Shown piece by piece: positions 39,298-48,865 of a stretch of DNA of 64,000 nt. The stretch is from the NCBI RefSeq assembly GCF_019799905.1, contig NZ_JABGCI010000002.1:186001-250000 (forward strand), read 5' to 3'. The DNA is from Trujillonella endophytica. Lineage in GTDB: Bacteria; Actinomycetota; Actinomycetes; Mycobacteriales; Geodermatophilaceae. Within the stretch, counting starts at the first letter, position 1. Each line of letters starts with the position of its first letter. The translations under genes and the position numbers were made by a program. The notes beneath the pieces were generated by a model. It was not told where the DNA came from and did no database searches. It was given only the letters and a program-made list of their open reading frames with translations.

Positions 39298-41925
39298 ATG
39301 GAACGGACGTCGGGTCCGTCGGAGCGCACGACGGCCTCCGGCGTCGGCGCGGCCCGGCCTCCGCTGGGGCGGCCCGCCGATGCGGCCGCGGCGGCCGAGC
39401 TGCTGATCGGTGCGGAGGGGCGGCTGGCCGCCGCACGGCGGGTGGGAGCCGACGCGCAGCTCGCCGCGAGGCTCGACGGCTTCGTCGCGGCGGCCTGCCG
39501 GCTGCTCGGCGCCCCCTCGGGGCAGGTGTCCCTGCTGTCGGACGTGCAGTACGTGGCCGGCGGCACGGGGGCCGCGGCCGTGGGCACGACCGGCCCGCTC
39601 GGCGACTCGCTGTGCACGCTGACCGCGGCGGACCGCCGCACGCTCGCGCTCGACGATGCGCGGTCCGACGTCCGCGCCGCCGTCCTCGGCCCCGTGCGCA
39701 GCGGCCTGGTCCGCGGCTACCTCGGCGTGCCCCTGGCGGACCAGCAGGGGCAGGTCATCGGTTCGCTCTGCGTCTTCGACGACCAGCCACGACCGTGGTC
39801 GGACGACGACGTGGCGATGCTGCAGGTCGTGGCGCGTGCCGTGGCGACGGAGCTCGCGATGTCGACCCTCGTCCTCGAGCACGAGTCCGAGCGCCTCCGC
39901 TGGACGCTGTCGGTCGACGCCGGTGAGGTGGGCAGCTTCGACTTCGACCTCCTCGGCGGCCGGCTGACCGGGGACGCCCGGCTGCGCGAGCTGTTCGGGT
40001 ACAGCGAGGCCGAGTCCCACGAGGGGCTCGCCGCGTTCCGTGCGCGGGTGCACCCCGACGACCTCGACCGGGTCGACCAGGCGGTCGCGACCGCCGCCGC
40101 GGGGTGCGGGACCTTCGAGTCCGAGTACCGCGTCGTGCTGCCCGACGGCCGGAACCGATGGGTCCAGGCGCGGGGCAAGGTGCTGTGCGACGAGGCCGGC
40201 CGCGCCACCCGACTGCTCGGGGCGGCCCACGACACGACGGAGCTGCACGGCAGCCACTACCGGACGACGCGGCTGCTGGAGGCGATGCCCTCGGGCTTCC
40301 TCTCCCTGGACGCGGACTGGCGGTTCACCGTCCTCAACGCCGCCGCCGAGCGACTGCTCGGACACCAGCGCAGCCGCCTGCTGGGGCGCTCGATCTGGGA
40401 CGTCTTCCCGGACACCGCCGGGGACGAGTTCCAGCGGGCCTGCCGCACCGCGGTCGAGACCCAGTCCCCGCAGATGCTGGAGGCCCACCACCCCGCGCCG
40501 GCGGACCGGTGGTTCGAGGTCCTGTGCTGGCCGACGCCGGACGGGCTCTCCCTCTACTTCGCCGACATCAGCGCCCGGAAGGCCGCGGCCGAGACGGCCG
40601 CGCGGCTCTCCGACCGGCTGGCCCTGCTGGCCGAGGTCAACGCGCGGATGCTGGAGGCGGTCGACATCCGCGCCGCCGTGGAGGACGCGCCGCGGCTGCT
40701 GGTCCCCGCGCTCGCCGACGGCTGCGTCATCACGTTGGTGGAGGCGGACGGCAGGCCGCGGGATGTCGCCTCCTGGCACGCCGACCCCGACCGTCGAGCG
40801 GCGCTGGCCGCGTACACCGCCGTCCGCCTCGAGGTCATGCCGGCCGCGTCACCGGTCGCCCGGGCCCTGACGACGGGCGTCGCGGTACGCAGCAACGCCG
40901 CCGCACTGCACTCCTTCCTCCCGCCAGGAGAGGCGCGGGACCTGCTGGATGCGCTCGACGCCGTCGACGGGCTGGTGCTCCCGATCACCGGCCGGGGCCG
41001 CGTCCTGGGCGCACTGTCGCTGTTCACCAGTACCGGCCGGTCGCTGGACGCCGACGACGAGGCGACCGCGACCGACATCGCCTCCCGCATCGGGCTCGCC
41101 CTGGACAACGCCCGGCTCTCCCGGGCGCAGTCGCAGATCGCCGAGGGCCTGCAGCGGAACCTGCTCACCGCCCCACCCGAGCCCGACCACGCCCAGATCG
41201 TCGTCCGCTACGTCCCGGCCGGAGAGGCCGCCCGGGTCGGCGGGGACTGGTACGACGCCTTCATGCAGCGGGACGGCGCCACGGTGCTGGTGATCGGCGA
41301 CGTCGTCGGCCACGACGTCGAGGCCGCCGCGTCGATGGCGGAGCTGCGCAGCCTGCTGCGCGGCATCGCCGCGGCGACCGGCGGGAGTCCGGCCGAGGTG
41401 CTGACCAGCCTCGACAGCTGCATGGAGGTGCTCCAGGTCGGCACGATGGCCACGGCCGCCGTGGCGAGGCTCGAGCAGACCCCCGCGCAGCGTGCGGCAG
41501 GCCTGACGCGCCTGACCTGGTCCAACGCCGGGCACCCGCCGCCGCTGGTGCTGCACCCCGACGGCCGGTCGACGTTCCTCGCGGCGGACACGGCGGACCT
41601 GCTGCTCGGGGTGTTCCCCGGGACCCCCCGCAGGCAGCACGAGACGACGCTCGAACGCGACACCACCGTCCTGCTCTACACCGACGGGCTGGTCGAGCGC
41701 CGCACCAGTGACCTCGACGAGGGCCTCGACCGCCTCCGCTCGGCCGTGCAGGACCTGGCCGGCCTGCCGCTGGACGAGCTGTGCGACGGCGTGATCGACC
41801 GGCTGGTCGAGGGGCGCCCCGAGGACGACGTCGCCCTGGTCGCCGTCCGCCTGCACCGGGAGGACCGGCCCCGGCCCACGGAGGCAGGTCCCCGGGACGT
41901 GCCGACGCCGGTGGACGGGGCCTGA
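39298..41925 (+). CDS. GAF-PAS-PAS-GAF-SpoIIE phosphatase
   Basis: An 875-residue sensory Ser phosphatase. Order: GAF (about 40-180, SLLSDVQYVAGG, GSLCVFDDQP), PAS (195-305, RLRELFGYSEAESHEGLAAFRARVHPDD), PAS (310-420, MPSGFLSLDADWRFTVLNAAAERLLG), GAF (430-620) and SpoIIE/PP2C (640-860). The last has the metal site ARVGGDWYDAF, VIGDVVGHDVEAA, WSNAGHPPPLV and YTDGLVERR, so it is probably active. ATG 39298 follows GGGAGG. Paired with the kinase-type gene just downstream, it would switch an anti-sigma-factor antagonist. Confidence 0.92.
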   Translation: MERTSGPSERTTASGVGAARPPLGRPADAAAAAELLIGAEGRLAAARRVGADAQLAARLDGFVAAACRLLGAPSGQVSLLSDVQYVAGGTGAAAVGTTGPLGDSLCTLTAADRRTLALDDARSDVRAAVLGPVRSGLVRGYLGVPLADQQGQVIGSLCVFDDQPRPWSDDDVAMLQVVARAVATELAMSTLVLEHESERLRWTLSVDAGEVGSFDFDLLGGRLTGDARLRELFGYSEAESHEGLAAFRARVHPDDLDRVDQAVATAAAGCGTFESEYRVVLPDGRNRWVQARGKVLCDEAGRATRLLGAAHDTTELHGSHYRTTRLLEAMPSGFLSLDADWRFTVLNAAAERLLGHQRSRLLGRSIWDVFPDTAGDEFQRACRTAVETQSPQMLEAHHPAPADRWFEVLCWPTPDGLSLYFADISARKAAAETAARLSDRLALLAEVNARMLEAVDIRAAVEDAPRLLVPALADGCVITLVEADGRPRDVASWHADPDRRAALAAYTAVRLEVMPAASPVARALTTGVAVRSNAAALHSFLPPGEARDLLDALDAVDGLVLPITGRGRVLGALSLFTSTGRSLDADDEATATDIASRIGLALDNARLSRAQSQIAEGLQRNLLTAPPEPDHAQIVVRYVPAGEAARVGGDWYDAFMQRDGATVLVIGDVVGHDVEAAASMAELRSLLRGIAAATGGSPAEVLTSLDSCMEVLQVGTMATAAVARLEQTPAQRAAGLTRLTWSNAGHPPPLVLHPDGRSTFLAADTADLLLGVFPGTPRRQHETTLERDTTVLLYTDGLVERRTSDLDEGLDRLRSAVQDLAGLPLDELCDGVIDRLVEGRPEDDVALVAVRLHREDRPRPTEAGPRDVPTPVDGA

Positions 41926-41926
41926 C

Positions 41927-42370
41927 GTGGACGCGCCGGGCTGGCAGGAGGCCGTCCCGCCGGAGACGTCCGCACCGTTCTTCGACGGCGCCGTGACCAA
42001 GGCGGCAGACATCACGCTGCTCCGGGGACGCCTCCACCGCGAGCTGCTCCGGCGGGGCCTGCCGGCCCAGGCGGTGGAGGACGACGTCCAGCGGCTGTTG
42101 CTCGCCTTCGAGGAGCTCTCCTCCAACGGCCTCCGGCACGGCGCGCCCCCCGTGTCCGTCAGGGTGGCGCAGGGCAGCCGGGGTTGGCTGATCACCGTGT
42201 CGGACGGGGCCCGTGAGCGGGTGCCCACGCCGGCCGTCGGCCGTGACCCCGCGAAGGGCGGGCTCGGACTCTTCCTGGTGGCCCGGCTCAGTGCCGCGCA
42301 CGGCTGGAGCACGCGGACGGGGCGCAAGGAGGTGTGGGCCTGCGTGCGTACGGCCGCTCCAGCGACCTGA
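41927..42370 (+). CDS. RsbW/SpoIIAB-like anti-sigma ATPase-fold protein
   Basis: A 147-residue HATPase_c protein. It carries the N box EELSSNGLRHG and the G1/G2 box region GLGLFLVARLSAAHGW, with a deviating D-box ITVSDGARERV. The adjacent C-terminal strand is RTGRKEVWACV. GTG 41927 starts one base after the phosphatase stop, so it is coupled to it. In partner-switch systems such proteins are the kinase/anti-sigma; the antagonist STAS partner is not in the window. Confidence 0.85.
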   Translation: MDAPGWQEAVPPETSAPFFDGAVTKAADITLLRGRLHRELLRRGLPAQAVEDDVQRLLLAFEELSSNGLRHGAPPVSVRVAQGSRGWLITVSDGARERVPTPAVGRDPAKGGLGLFLVARLSAAHGWSTRTGRKEVWACVRTAAPAT

Positions 42371-42460
42371 GTCCCCGCCGTCCGGGCTCGGACGTCGATG
42401 GGCGACGTTGCCCCACGTCTCTGTTGTCGTTGGACGCTCTGGGAGCGATCAGGGCCCTGG

Positions 42461-43750
42461 TCAGGTGTGGTCGGCGAGCTGGAGCGCGAGCTCGCGAAGG
42501 CTCGCCCCCACCTCCCGGGCCTGGGTCAGCCCGTGGTCGGCGATGCGGTCGGCGAACACGGCGAGCTCCGCGAGTCGCTCCTGGAAGGTCGCCCACGCAG
42601 CCCGACGGTGCGGGATCAGCGCGACCGCCCGGTGGAGCTCGAAGCTCGCTCCTGCTGTGGTGCCGGGATGCTCGTCACCGGCCGGCATGGTCGCGAGAAG
42701 CCCACCGAGCGGGGAGATCGCCGAGAACATGACGCCGACCGTGACGTCGGCCAGTGCCCGGAGGGCCTCGGGTGATTCGTCCGTGTGAGCGAAGTAGCGG
42801 GCGAGCATGGTCGTCATCAGGGTGTACGTGCCGTTGAACAGGTCCATGGCCATCACGGCGAGCTCGTCGCCGACGACCGCGCCCGAGTCCACGTCGGGGT
42901 GCGCTCGCACGATCGGGTTCTCGAGCACCGGCCACGCGGGGTCGAACTCCGGATCAGCGACCCGGGCCTCCCGCAGCTCTTCTCTGACCTTCAAGAACTT
43001 GCCGTAGTGCGCATCCTCCCAGTCCCCCTGGACTCCCTCCCCTTGCTCCACGAGGACCTGCAGCGCCCGCCGTGCGGACGTCAGATCGGTGACCGGGTGG
43101 AGCTCACCGAAGCTGAAGTCCTCCGACTCCGCCTGTACCACCGGCGCCCCGATGAACACCGCCTCCTCGCCACGGACCTCGACCAGGTGCTCGAAGCCGT
43201 CCTCGATGGCCTGGTAGAGCGCCCCGACCGTGGTCAACTCCGCCCTCGACACCTCCTCGATGGCCTCCGCGCCTTCGCGCAGCGCTCCAGGAGGCGCCGC
43301 CGGACCGGATGACGAGGGCGAGAGTGCCGGGTCGGTGTCGCCGTCGGCCTCGACGTCGAACCCGTCGGGGCGCTCGAGGTTCACGAAGCGGGTGAGCGTC
43401 CGCTCGTCGAAGCGCCGCAGCGCGATCGTGATCCCGGCCGGGTAGTACCGGGACTCCTGAGGGAAGCGTGGACGGTCGAGATGTGGTGCGGCGCCGAGCG
43501 CCGTCAGGAGGTTCGACACCAACGCCAGGTGCAGCATCTCCTGCTTCGCCACGTCCGCGATCAGCCCGCGCCACCGAGCGACGCATTCGGACTGGCTCGG
43601 GCTGAGGCCGGCGTCCGGCCCGGTCTTGAGGCTGAAGGCAGCGAACAGGTAGCTGCAGGACAGGCCGTGCTCGAGCTCCGCCGCTTCGAAGAGCAACGAG
43701 ATGAGTTCCTCGCGGGTCTCGCACCTGAACGCCGTCGCCTCGGTCACCAA
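42461..43750 (-). CDS. Ferritin-like domain protein (iminophenyl-pyruvate dimer synthase/VioB-like type)
   Basis: A 429-residue protein with a di-iron ferritin-like bundle. The first helix pair has LISLLFEAAELEHGLSCSYLFAAFS (ExxH) and the second LIADVAKQEMLHLALVSNLL (ExxH), with E residues at each. This is the pattern of the 'ferritin-like' domain of VioB-type proteins and insect-gut/defence-linked proteins. The remaining 250 residues are helical with few similarities. ATG 43750. Base composition is a little less GC-rich than its neighbours and it stands beside a gene-poor stretch, so it may be transferred. Reaction unknown. Confidence 0.7.
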   Translation of the reverse strand: MVTEATAFRCETREELISLLFEAAELEHGLSCSYLFAAFSLKTGPDAGLSPSQSECVARWRGLIADVAKQEMLHLALVSNLLTALGAAPHLDRPRFPQESRYYPAGITIALRRFDERTLTRFVNLERPDGFDVEADGDTDPALSPSSSGPAAPPGALREGAEAIEEVSRAELTTVGALYQAIEDGFEHLVEVRGEEAVFIGAPVVQAESEDFSFGELHPVTDLTSARRALQVLVEQGEGVQGDWEDAHYGKFLKVREELREARVADPEFDPAWPVLENPIVRAHPDVDSGAVVGDELAVMAMDLFNGTYTLMTTMLARYFAHTDESPEALRALADVTVGVMFSAISPLGGLLATMPAGDEHPGTTAGASFELHRAVALIPHRRAAWATFQERLAELAVFADRIADHGLTQAREVGASLRELALQLADHT

Positions 43751-44308
43751 GGCTCGCTACCCGTCCATGGATCGGCCACTCCGCGGGCCGCCACCGATTC
43801 CACTGCGGGCGTTCGGTCACGCCTGTGCCAGCCGCTCCCCGGGGACGGACCGCCGCGAAGGGAGCCCGCGCACGTCCCCGCCCCCCGAGGTCCACGAGGC
43901 CTTGGCCGGACCGGGCCGGACGGCCTTCGCGGACACGTTGACCGCGCTGGGGTTCGGCTGGCCGAGGTGCACGGGCTCTCCGGCGCCCGCTGCGTGGCCG
44001 CCGGTACAGCGCAAGGCACTACGAACGTGAACACCCAGGCGACCTGCTGCACGACGACGTCGTGGAGCGGGTCCGGATCCCGACGGCGACGGCTACACCC
44101 CCGTGACGCCTGGCTTGAGCAGCACGAAGGCCCGCAGCCACTCCGCGGCCGGGGGCCGCGCCCCCGATCAGCCGCCTCGCCGAGCGGACGATCTGTCGGG
44201 TTGCGACATGCGTACCCACCTTCCGCCCAGTCTGCACCGCAGGGCCGGCTCCTACCGTTCGCTTCCTCACGGGGGCGAGTGGAGCGTCGAGACCCGAGGG
44301 GGACCGTG
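43751..44308. other. Gene-poor stretch
   Basis: About 560 bases with no convincing gene. Reading frames are short and Pro/Arg/Ala-rich. One frame near 43890-44030 keeps a plausible codon pattern (HEALAGPGRTAFADTLTALG) and may be the worn remnant of a gene, but no family can be named. GC content is lower than the surroundings. Confidence 0.5.
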
Positions 44309-44773
44309 ATGAGCAGTGACGCAGGAGCGACCGGGCGGCTTCCTGACTGGGTGCGGACCTACATGGACGCGTGGAACGCCCACGACCCTGACGCGCTCGT
44401 CGGGCACATGACCGACGACGTCGTCTACATCCAGGTCCCGCTCGGCGACCGGGAGGAAGGCTCATCGGCCGTCCGCGACTACCTGGCCCGTTTGGAGACG
44501 GCCCTGTCGTCCGACTACCGCCTCGACCTCGAGCGCATGCTGATCGACGGCGACGAGTACGCCGCCGAGTGGACGCTGACCGGGACCAACGACCGAGCCG
44601 ACGACCAGAGGGGGCTCCCCGCCACGGGGCGCCGCTTCGAGATCCCGGGGGTCACCCTGGGCAAGCTCCGCGGCGGCAAGATCGCGGAGGAGAAGGTCTA
44701 CATGGACATGGCCGGCCACCTCGGCCAGGTTGGGTTGATGCCGGAGCAGGCAGCGTCCCCTGTGGACGCCTGA
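44309..44773 (+). CDS. SnoaL-like ester-cyclase/NTF2 protein
   Basis: A 154-residue NTF2-fold protein (SnoaL-like polyketide cyclase type). It starts WVRTYMDAWNAHDPDALVGHMTDDVVYIQVPLGD, has the central RLETALSSDYRLDLERMLIDGDEYAAEWTLTGTN and closes with EEKVYMDMAGHLGQVGLMP. ATG 44309 follows GAGGGGGA. It lies in the gene-poor region; reaction unknown. Confidence 0.82.
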   Translation: MSSDAGATGRLPDWVRTYMDAWNAHDPDALVGHMTDDVVYIQVPLGDREEGSSAVRDYLARLETALSSDYRLDLERMLIDGDEYAAEWTLTGTNDRADDQRGLPATGRRFEIPGVTLGKLRGGKIAEEKVYMDMAGHLGQVGLMPEQAASPVDA

Positions 44774-45355
44774 CCACGACCGTTCGCCCGGGTGCTCTCC
44801 TCAGGTCAGCGCATCCGCACCGACAGGGTGAACAGTTCCTCCGCCACGGCGCTTGCCGCCTGTGGCTGCGACGTCGCCGAGGCCTGCGGACCGCTGGTCA
44901 CGCATGGCGAGCGCTCCGCGTCGTGGGGTCCGGCCCGCCAGCAGCTCGATTGGAGGAGCCCGCGCAGGCCACGGCGGGGGCCGCTGAGCTGCGAAGACGT
45001 ACCCAGTCAGACGTTGGAGCGGAACGAGAACGGGGCGATCGGCGGACGACGAACATCGACGAAAACCGTGGTTGGCCAGCGGTTCTGTCGCTGGACGCCG
45101 TTGGCGCCAAACGGCTGAAATCAGCCGAGTTGCGGACTCTGTGCGGACTGACGCCCCCGCGCTCGGGCGAGTCGCCGAGCGGCCACCATCCTCCGATACA
45201 GCAACTACTGGCCCGCACGGAACCGGACGAGACCGAACCAGACGCAACGGTCGAACGGAACTCGCAACGAGAAGGCCGGCGGTTCGATTCCGACAGGCGA
45301 CTCTCCTTCCTCCCTGGACGCGCCGGTTCCCGCGCTCGGACGGCGCCGGCTCCGG
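44774..45355. other. Gene-poor stretch with a tRNA 3'-half-like sequence
   Basis: About 580 bases without convincing coding sequence, slightly poorer in GC. Near 45271-45303 there is a T-arm-like GGTTCGATTCC (45281-45291) with a mostly paired stem (GGCGG/CCGAC), then AGGCGACTC, the sort of 3' tRNA end that remains at integration sites. An upstream GAGTCGCC (45169-45176) pairs with GGCGACTC (45296-45303), but the interval is too long for a normal tRNA. Antisense translation of the T-loop gives the ESNRRP peptide often seen in spurious tRNA-derived frames. Confidence 0.4.
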
Positions 45356-46675
45356 TCACTGCTGCGCGTCAAGCTCCGGCACCGCCCAGAACAGCCGGTG
45401 ATCCACCCACGCGCGCAGATACGCCACCCCCGACGTGTGCCCGCTGCCCCGTGCCTCGCCCAGCATCCGGGTCGCGACGGTGACGTGGGTGCCCTTCCAG
45501 CGCCGATGGCTTGCCTCCAGTGCGGCCATGGCGGTCGCCAGCCGGGCCAGGCCGGGGTCGTGGGGCCGGCGCAGCCGGGCCACGCGCCAGGCTCCGGTGA
45601 GCGACTCCCGCCCGTCCGCCAGCTCCGCGGACACCGAGGGCACCTGCTCGAACGCCGGGCACTCGAGCCGGTCCGGCGGCGGGGTTCCGCAGCGCACCTC
45701 GAAGCGCTTGTACTGCTCGGACTGGATGGCGCTGGCGCCGTCGGTGGACTCCCGGAAGGTGTGGAAGGCCTCGTATCGCATCGTGGCGACCATGCGGAAC
45801 AGCGACTGGCCGCGGTCCACCATCGCGGTGACCCGGTCGACCAGGCCGGCGGCGAGATCGGGCCGGCCGGCCTGCAGGCATGCCGTGGCGTCGCCCACGA
45901 GGCGGGCGGCCGCCGCATACAACATCTCGTGGGTCTGCAAAGCGCGGATGAAGAACGTCTCGTCGTGCACCGTCGAGGTGGGCAGCACCGACACCTCCAG
46001 CCACTCCGCCGCCCAGGGCGCGGGGGCGATCGGCAGCCGGGCGAGCACCTCCGGCAGCCCGGCCAGCGGGTCGGCGGAGACGCCGCCGAGCAGGACGGCG
46101 CCCAGGTCCTCCCCGAGGTCGGCGGTCAGCAGCCGGACCGCGTGCCGCAGCCGCGTGCGCAGCGTCCGGCCGTCCGGGCGTCCCAGCGCCGAGACCGGTG
46201 TCGCCCGTCGGGAGGCGCACAGCTCGAACCGCACGAGATCCGCCGCCAGGAGCGCGACCAACCCGGTGTGGGTCAGCGGCGCGCGCGGGCCCTCGACGAA
46301 CTGCTCCAGCAGCGGCAGGCACAGGTAGGGCCGGTTCCAGTAACGGTCGTCGTACCGGGCGAGGACGCAGTCGAGGAACGCGTCCAGTCGCGCGTCCTGG
46401 CCGCGCCGGGCATGCCGGACTGCGGCGAGGTCCGCCAGCAGGGAGCGGTCCAGGGAATGCGAGCCCACCCACCGGACTTCCTGGGTGACGATCCGCGCGA
46501 GGCCGAGCGGGTCACGCCCGGCTCCCTCCGCGGGTGGCAGCCACCGCTGCACCTCGTCGCGAACCATGGCCGCGACGTCGGCCCGGGTCAGCTCCGCCGA
46601 GCACCGGGCGCCCGGCCCCGTCTCCGGCAGCGGCGTCCCGGGCGTCCGCGCCACGATGGTGTCGGTGCGTGCCAT
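45356..46675 (-). CDS. Tryptophan 2,3-dioxygenase-like protein
   Basis: A 439-residue protein whose C-terminal half follows the TDO fold: HDETFFIRALQTHE (237-250), FRESTDGASAIQSEQYKRFE (307-326) and HVTVATRMLGEARGSGHTSGVAYLR (397-421). The proximal haem His is kept (H397), but the distal His of TDOs is Leu246. The N-terminal 220 residues are extra helical sequence. ATG 46675 follows GGAGGG. Related haem enzymes such as MarE and SfmD-type hydroxylases also diverge from TDO, so tryptophan may not be the substrate. Confidence 0.8.
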   Translation of the reverse strand: MARTDTIVARTPGTPLPETGPGARCSAELTRADVAAMVRDEVQRWLPPAEGAGRDPLGLARIVTQEVRWVGSHSLDRSLLADLAAVRHARRGQDARLDAFLDCVLARYDDRYWNRPYLCLPLLEQFVEGPRAPLTHTGLVALLAADLVRFELCASRRATPVSALGRPDGRTLRTRLRHAVRLLTADLGEDLGAVLLGGVSADPLAGLPEVLARLPIAPAPWAAEWLEVSVLPTSTVHDETFFIRALQTHEMLYAAAARLVGDATACLQAGRPDLAAGLVDRVTAMVDRGQSLFRMVATMRYEAFHTFRESTDGASAIQSEQYKRFEVRCGTPPPDRLECPAFEQVPSVSAELADGRESLTGAWRVARLRRPHDPGLARLATAMAALEASHRRWKGTHVTVATRMLGEARGSGHTSGVAYLRAWVDHRLFWAVPELDAQQ

Positions 46676-46828
46676 CTCGGCCCTCCGCCGGAACGTCCCT
46701 GCGGGGGGTGATCGTCCGCCGCGGCGCCGGGTCCGGCAACGGTCGCGGACGCCGCCCCGCGCGGACCGTGCGCGCGGTCACGGGGCGCCCCCGGGCGGTC
46801 ACGCCGCTCCTGCTTCCGGTGCCGACCG

Positions 46829-47902
<1,074 letters not shown>

Positions 47903-47944
47903 GGGGGTCGAGCCTACGTGGGCCGCATGAACGGCCCGAGCGGC

Positions 47945-48811
47945 TCAGGCGGCGTCGGGCAGGAACCGGTCGGCGAAGCGGCGCAGGCCGTCCAGCGCCT
48001 CGCGCGAGTTCCGCCACGGCGCCACGATGACGCGCGTGACGCCGGCGGCCACGTAGCGCTCGACGTCCGCCTCGTCGCTGACGTCCCCCGTCACCGTGAT
48101 CTCCACCGGCGTCGTCCGGCCGGCGGCGGCCGCCAGCTCACCGATCCGGGCGATCGACGCGGGCAGGTCCTCCAGCGAGTGGTTCATCGGCATCCACCCG
48201 GTCCCCACCGTGGCGGCCCGGCGCAGTGCGGCCGGGCCGTCGCCGCCGATGTGCAGGGCGAGCGGCTGCTGCACGGGCTTGGGCTCGAACGCGGTCGGCG
48301 GGATGTCGAAGAACTCGCCGGAGTGCTCGACGACGTCCTCGGTCCAGAGCCGGCGGCAGACGTCGATGGTCTCGTCGACGCGGCGGCCCCGGGTGTCGAA
48401 GTCCAGGCCGAGCGCCTCCCACTCCGACCGCAGCCAGCTGGCGCCGATCCCGAGGTTCAGGCGGCCCGCGGAGAGGATGTCCACCGTGGCCGCCCCGCGG
48501 GCGGTGAGGACCGGGTGGCGCAGGCCGATGTTGTAGACGTGCGTCCCGAGCCGGACCCGCGACGTCCGGGCGGCGAGGTGCCCCAGCACCGCCATCGCGT
48601 CCAGGACCGGGATGTCCGACGGGATCGGCGGGTGCTCCGCCCCGGCGTGCGGGCTCCCGGTCGCGTCCAGCGGCACGATCACGTGCTCGGGCATCCAGAC
48701 CGACTCGAACCCGAGCTGGTCGGCCAGCTCGGCCGCCTCGCCCCAGAAGCGGGCGTTGATCGACGAGAGGTGGATCCCGTAGGCGAGGGGCGGCGCACCC
48801 ACGAGGCTCAT
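47945..48811 (-). CDS. Luciferase-like F420-dependent oxidoreductase (TIGR03619 type)
   Basis: A 288-residue TIM-barrel LLM oxidoreductase. It begins YGIHLSSINARFWGEAAELADQLGFESVWMPEHV, then SAGRLNLGIGASWLRSEWEALGLDF and HIGGDGPAALRRAA, the pattern of the F420 subfamily TIGR03619 (recalled). ATG 48811. It precedes ychF on the same strand by 42 bases but is not obviously related to it. Substrate unknown. Confidence 0.88.
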   Translation of the reverse strand: MSLVGAPPLAYGIHLSSINARFWGEAAELADQLGFESVWMPEHVIVPLDATGSPHAGAEHPPIPSDIPVLDAMAVLGHLAARTSRVRLGTHVYNIGLRHPVLTARGAATVDILSAGRLNLGIGASWLRSEWEALGLDFDTRGRRVDETIDVCRRLWTEDVVEHSGEFFDIPPTAFEPKPVQQPLALHIGGDGPAALRRAATVGTGWMPMNHSLEDLPASIARIGELAAAAGRTTPVEITVTGDVSDEADVERYVAAGVTRVIVAPWRNSREALDGLRRFADRFLPDAA

Positions 48812-48865
48812 GGTCGGAACCTAGCGGGACGCCGGTCCCCGGGTCCGGCCCGCGCCCTCGGCGAC

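Noticed and set aside
45169..45303. A full tRNA gene closed by GAGTCGCC and GGCGACTC
   Set aside because: The interval is 135 bases, D and anticodon arms cannot be drawn, and one T-stem pair is mismatched; reported only as a 3'-half remnant.
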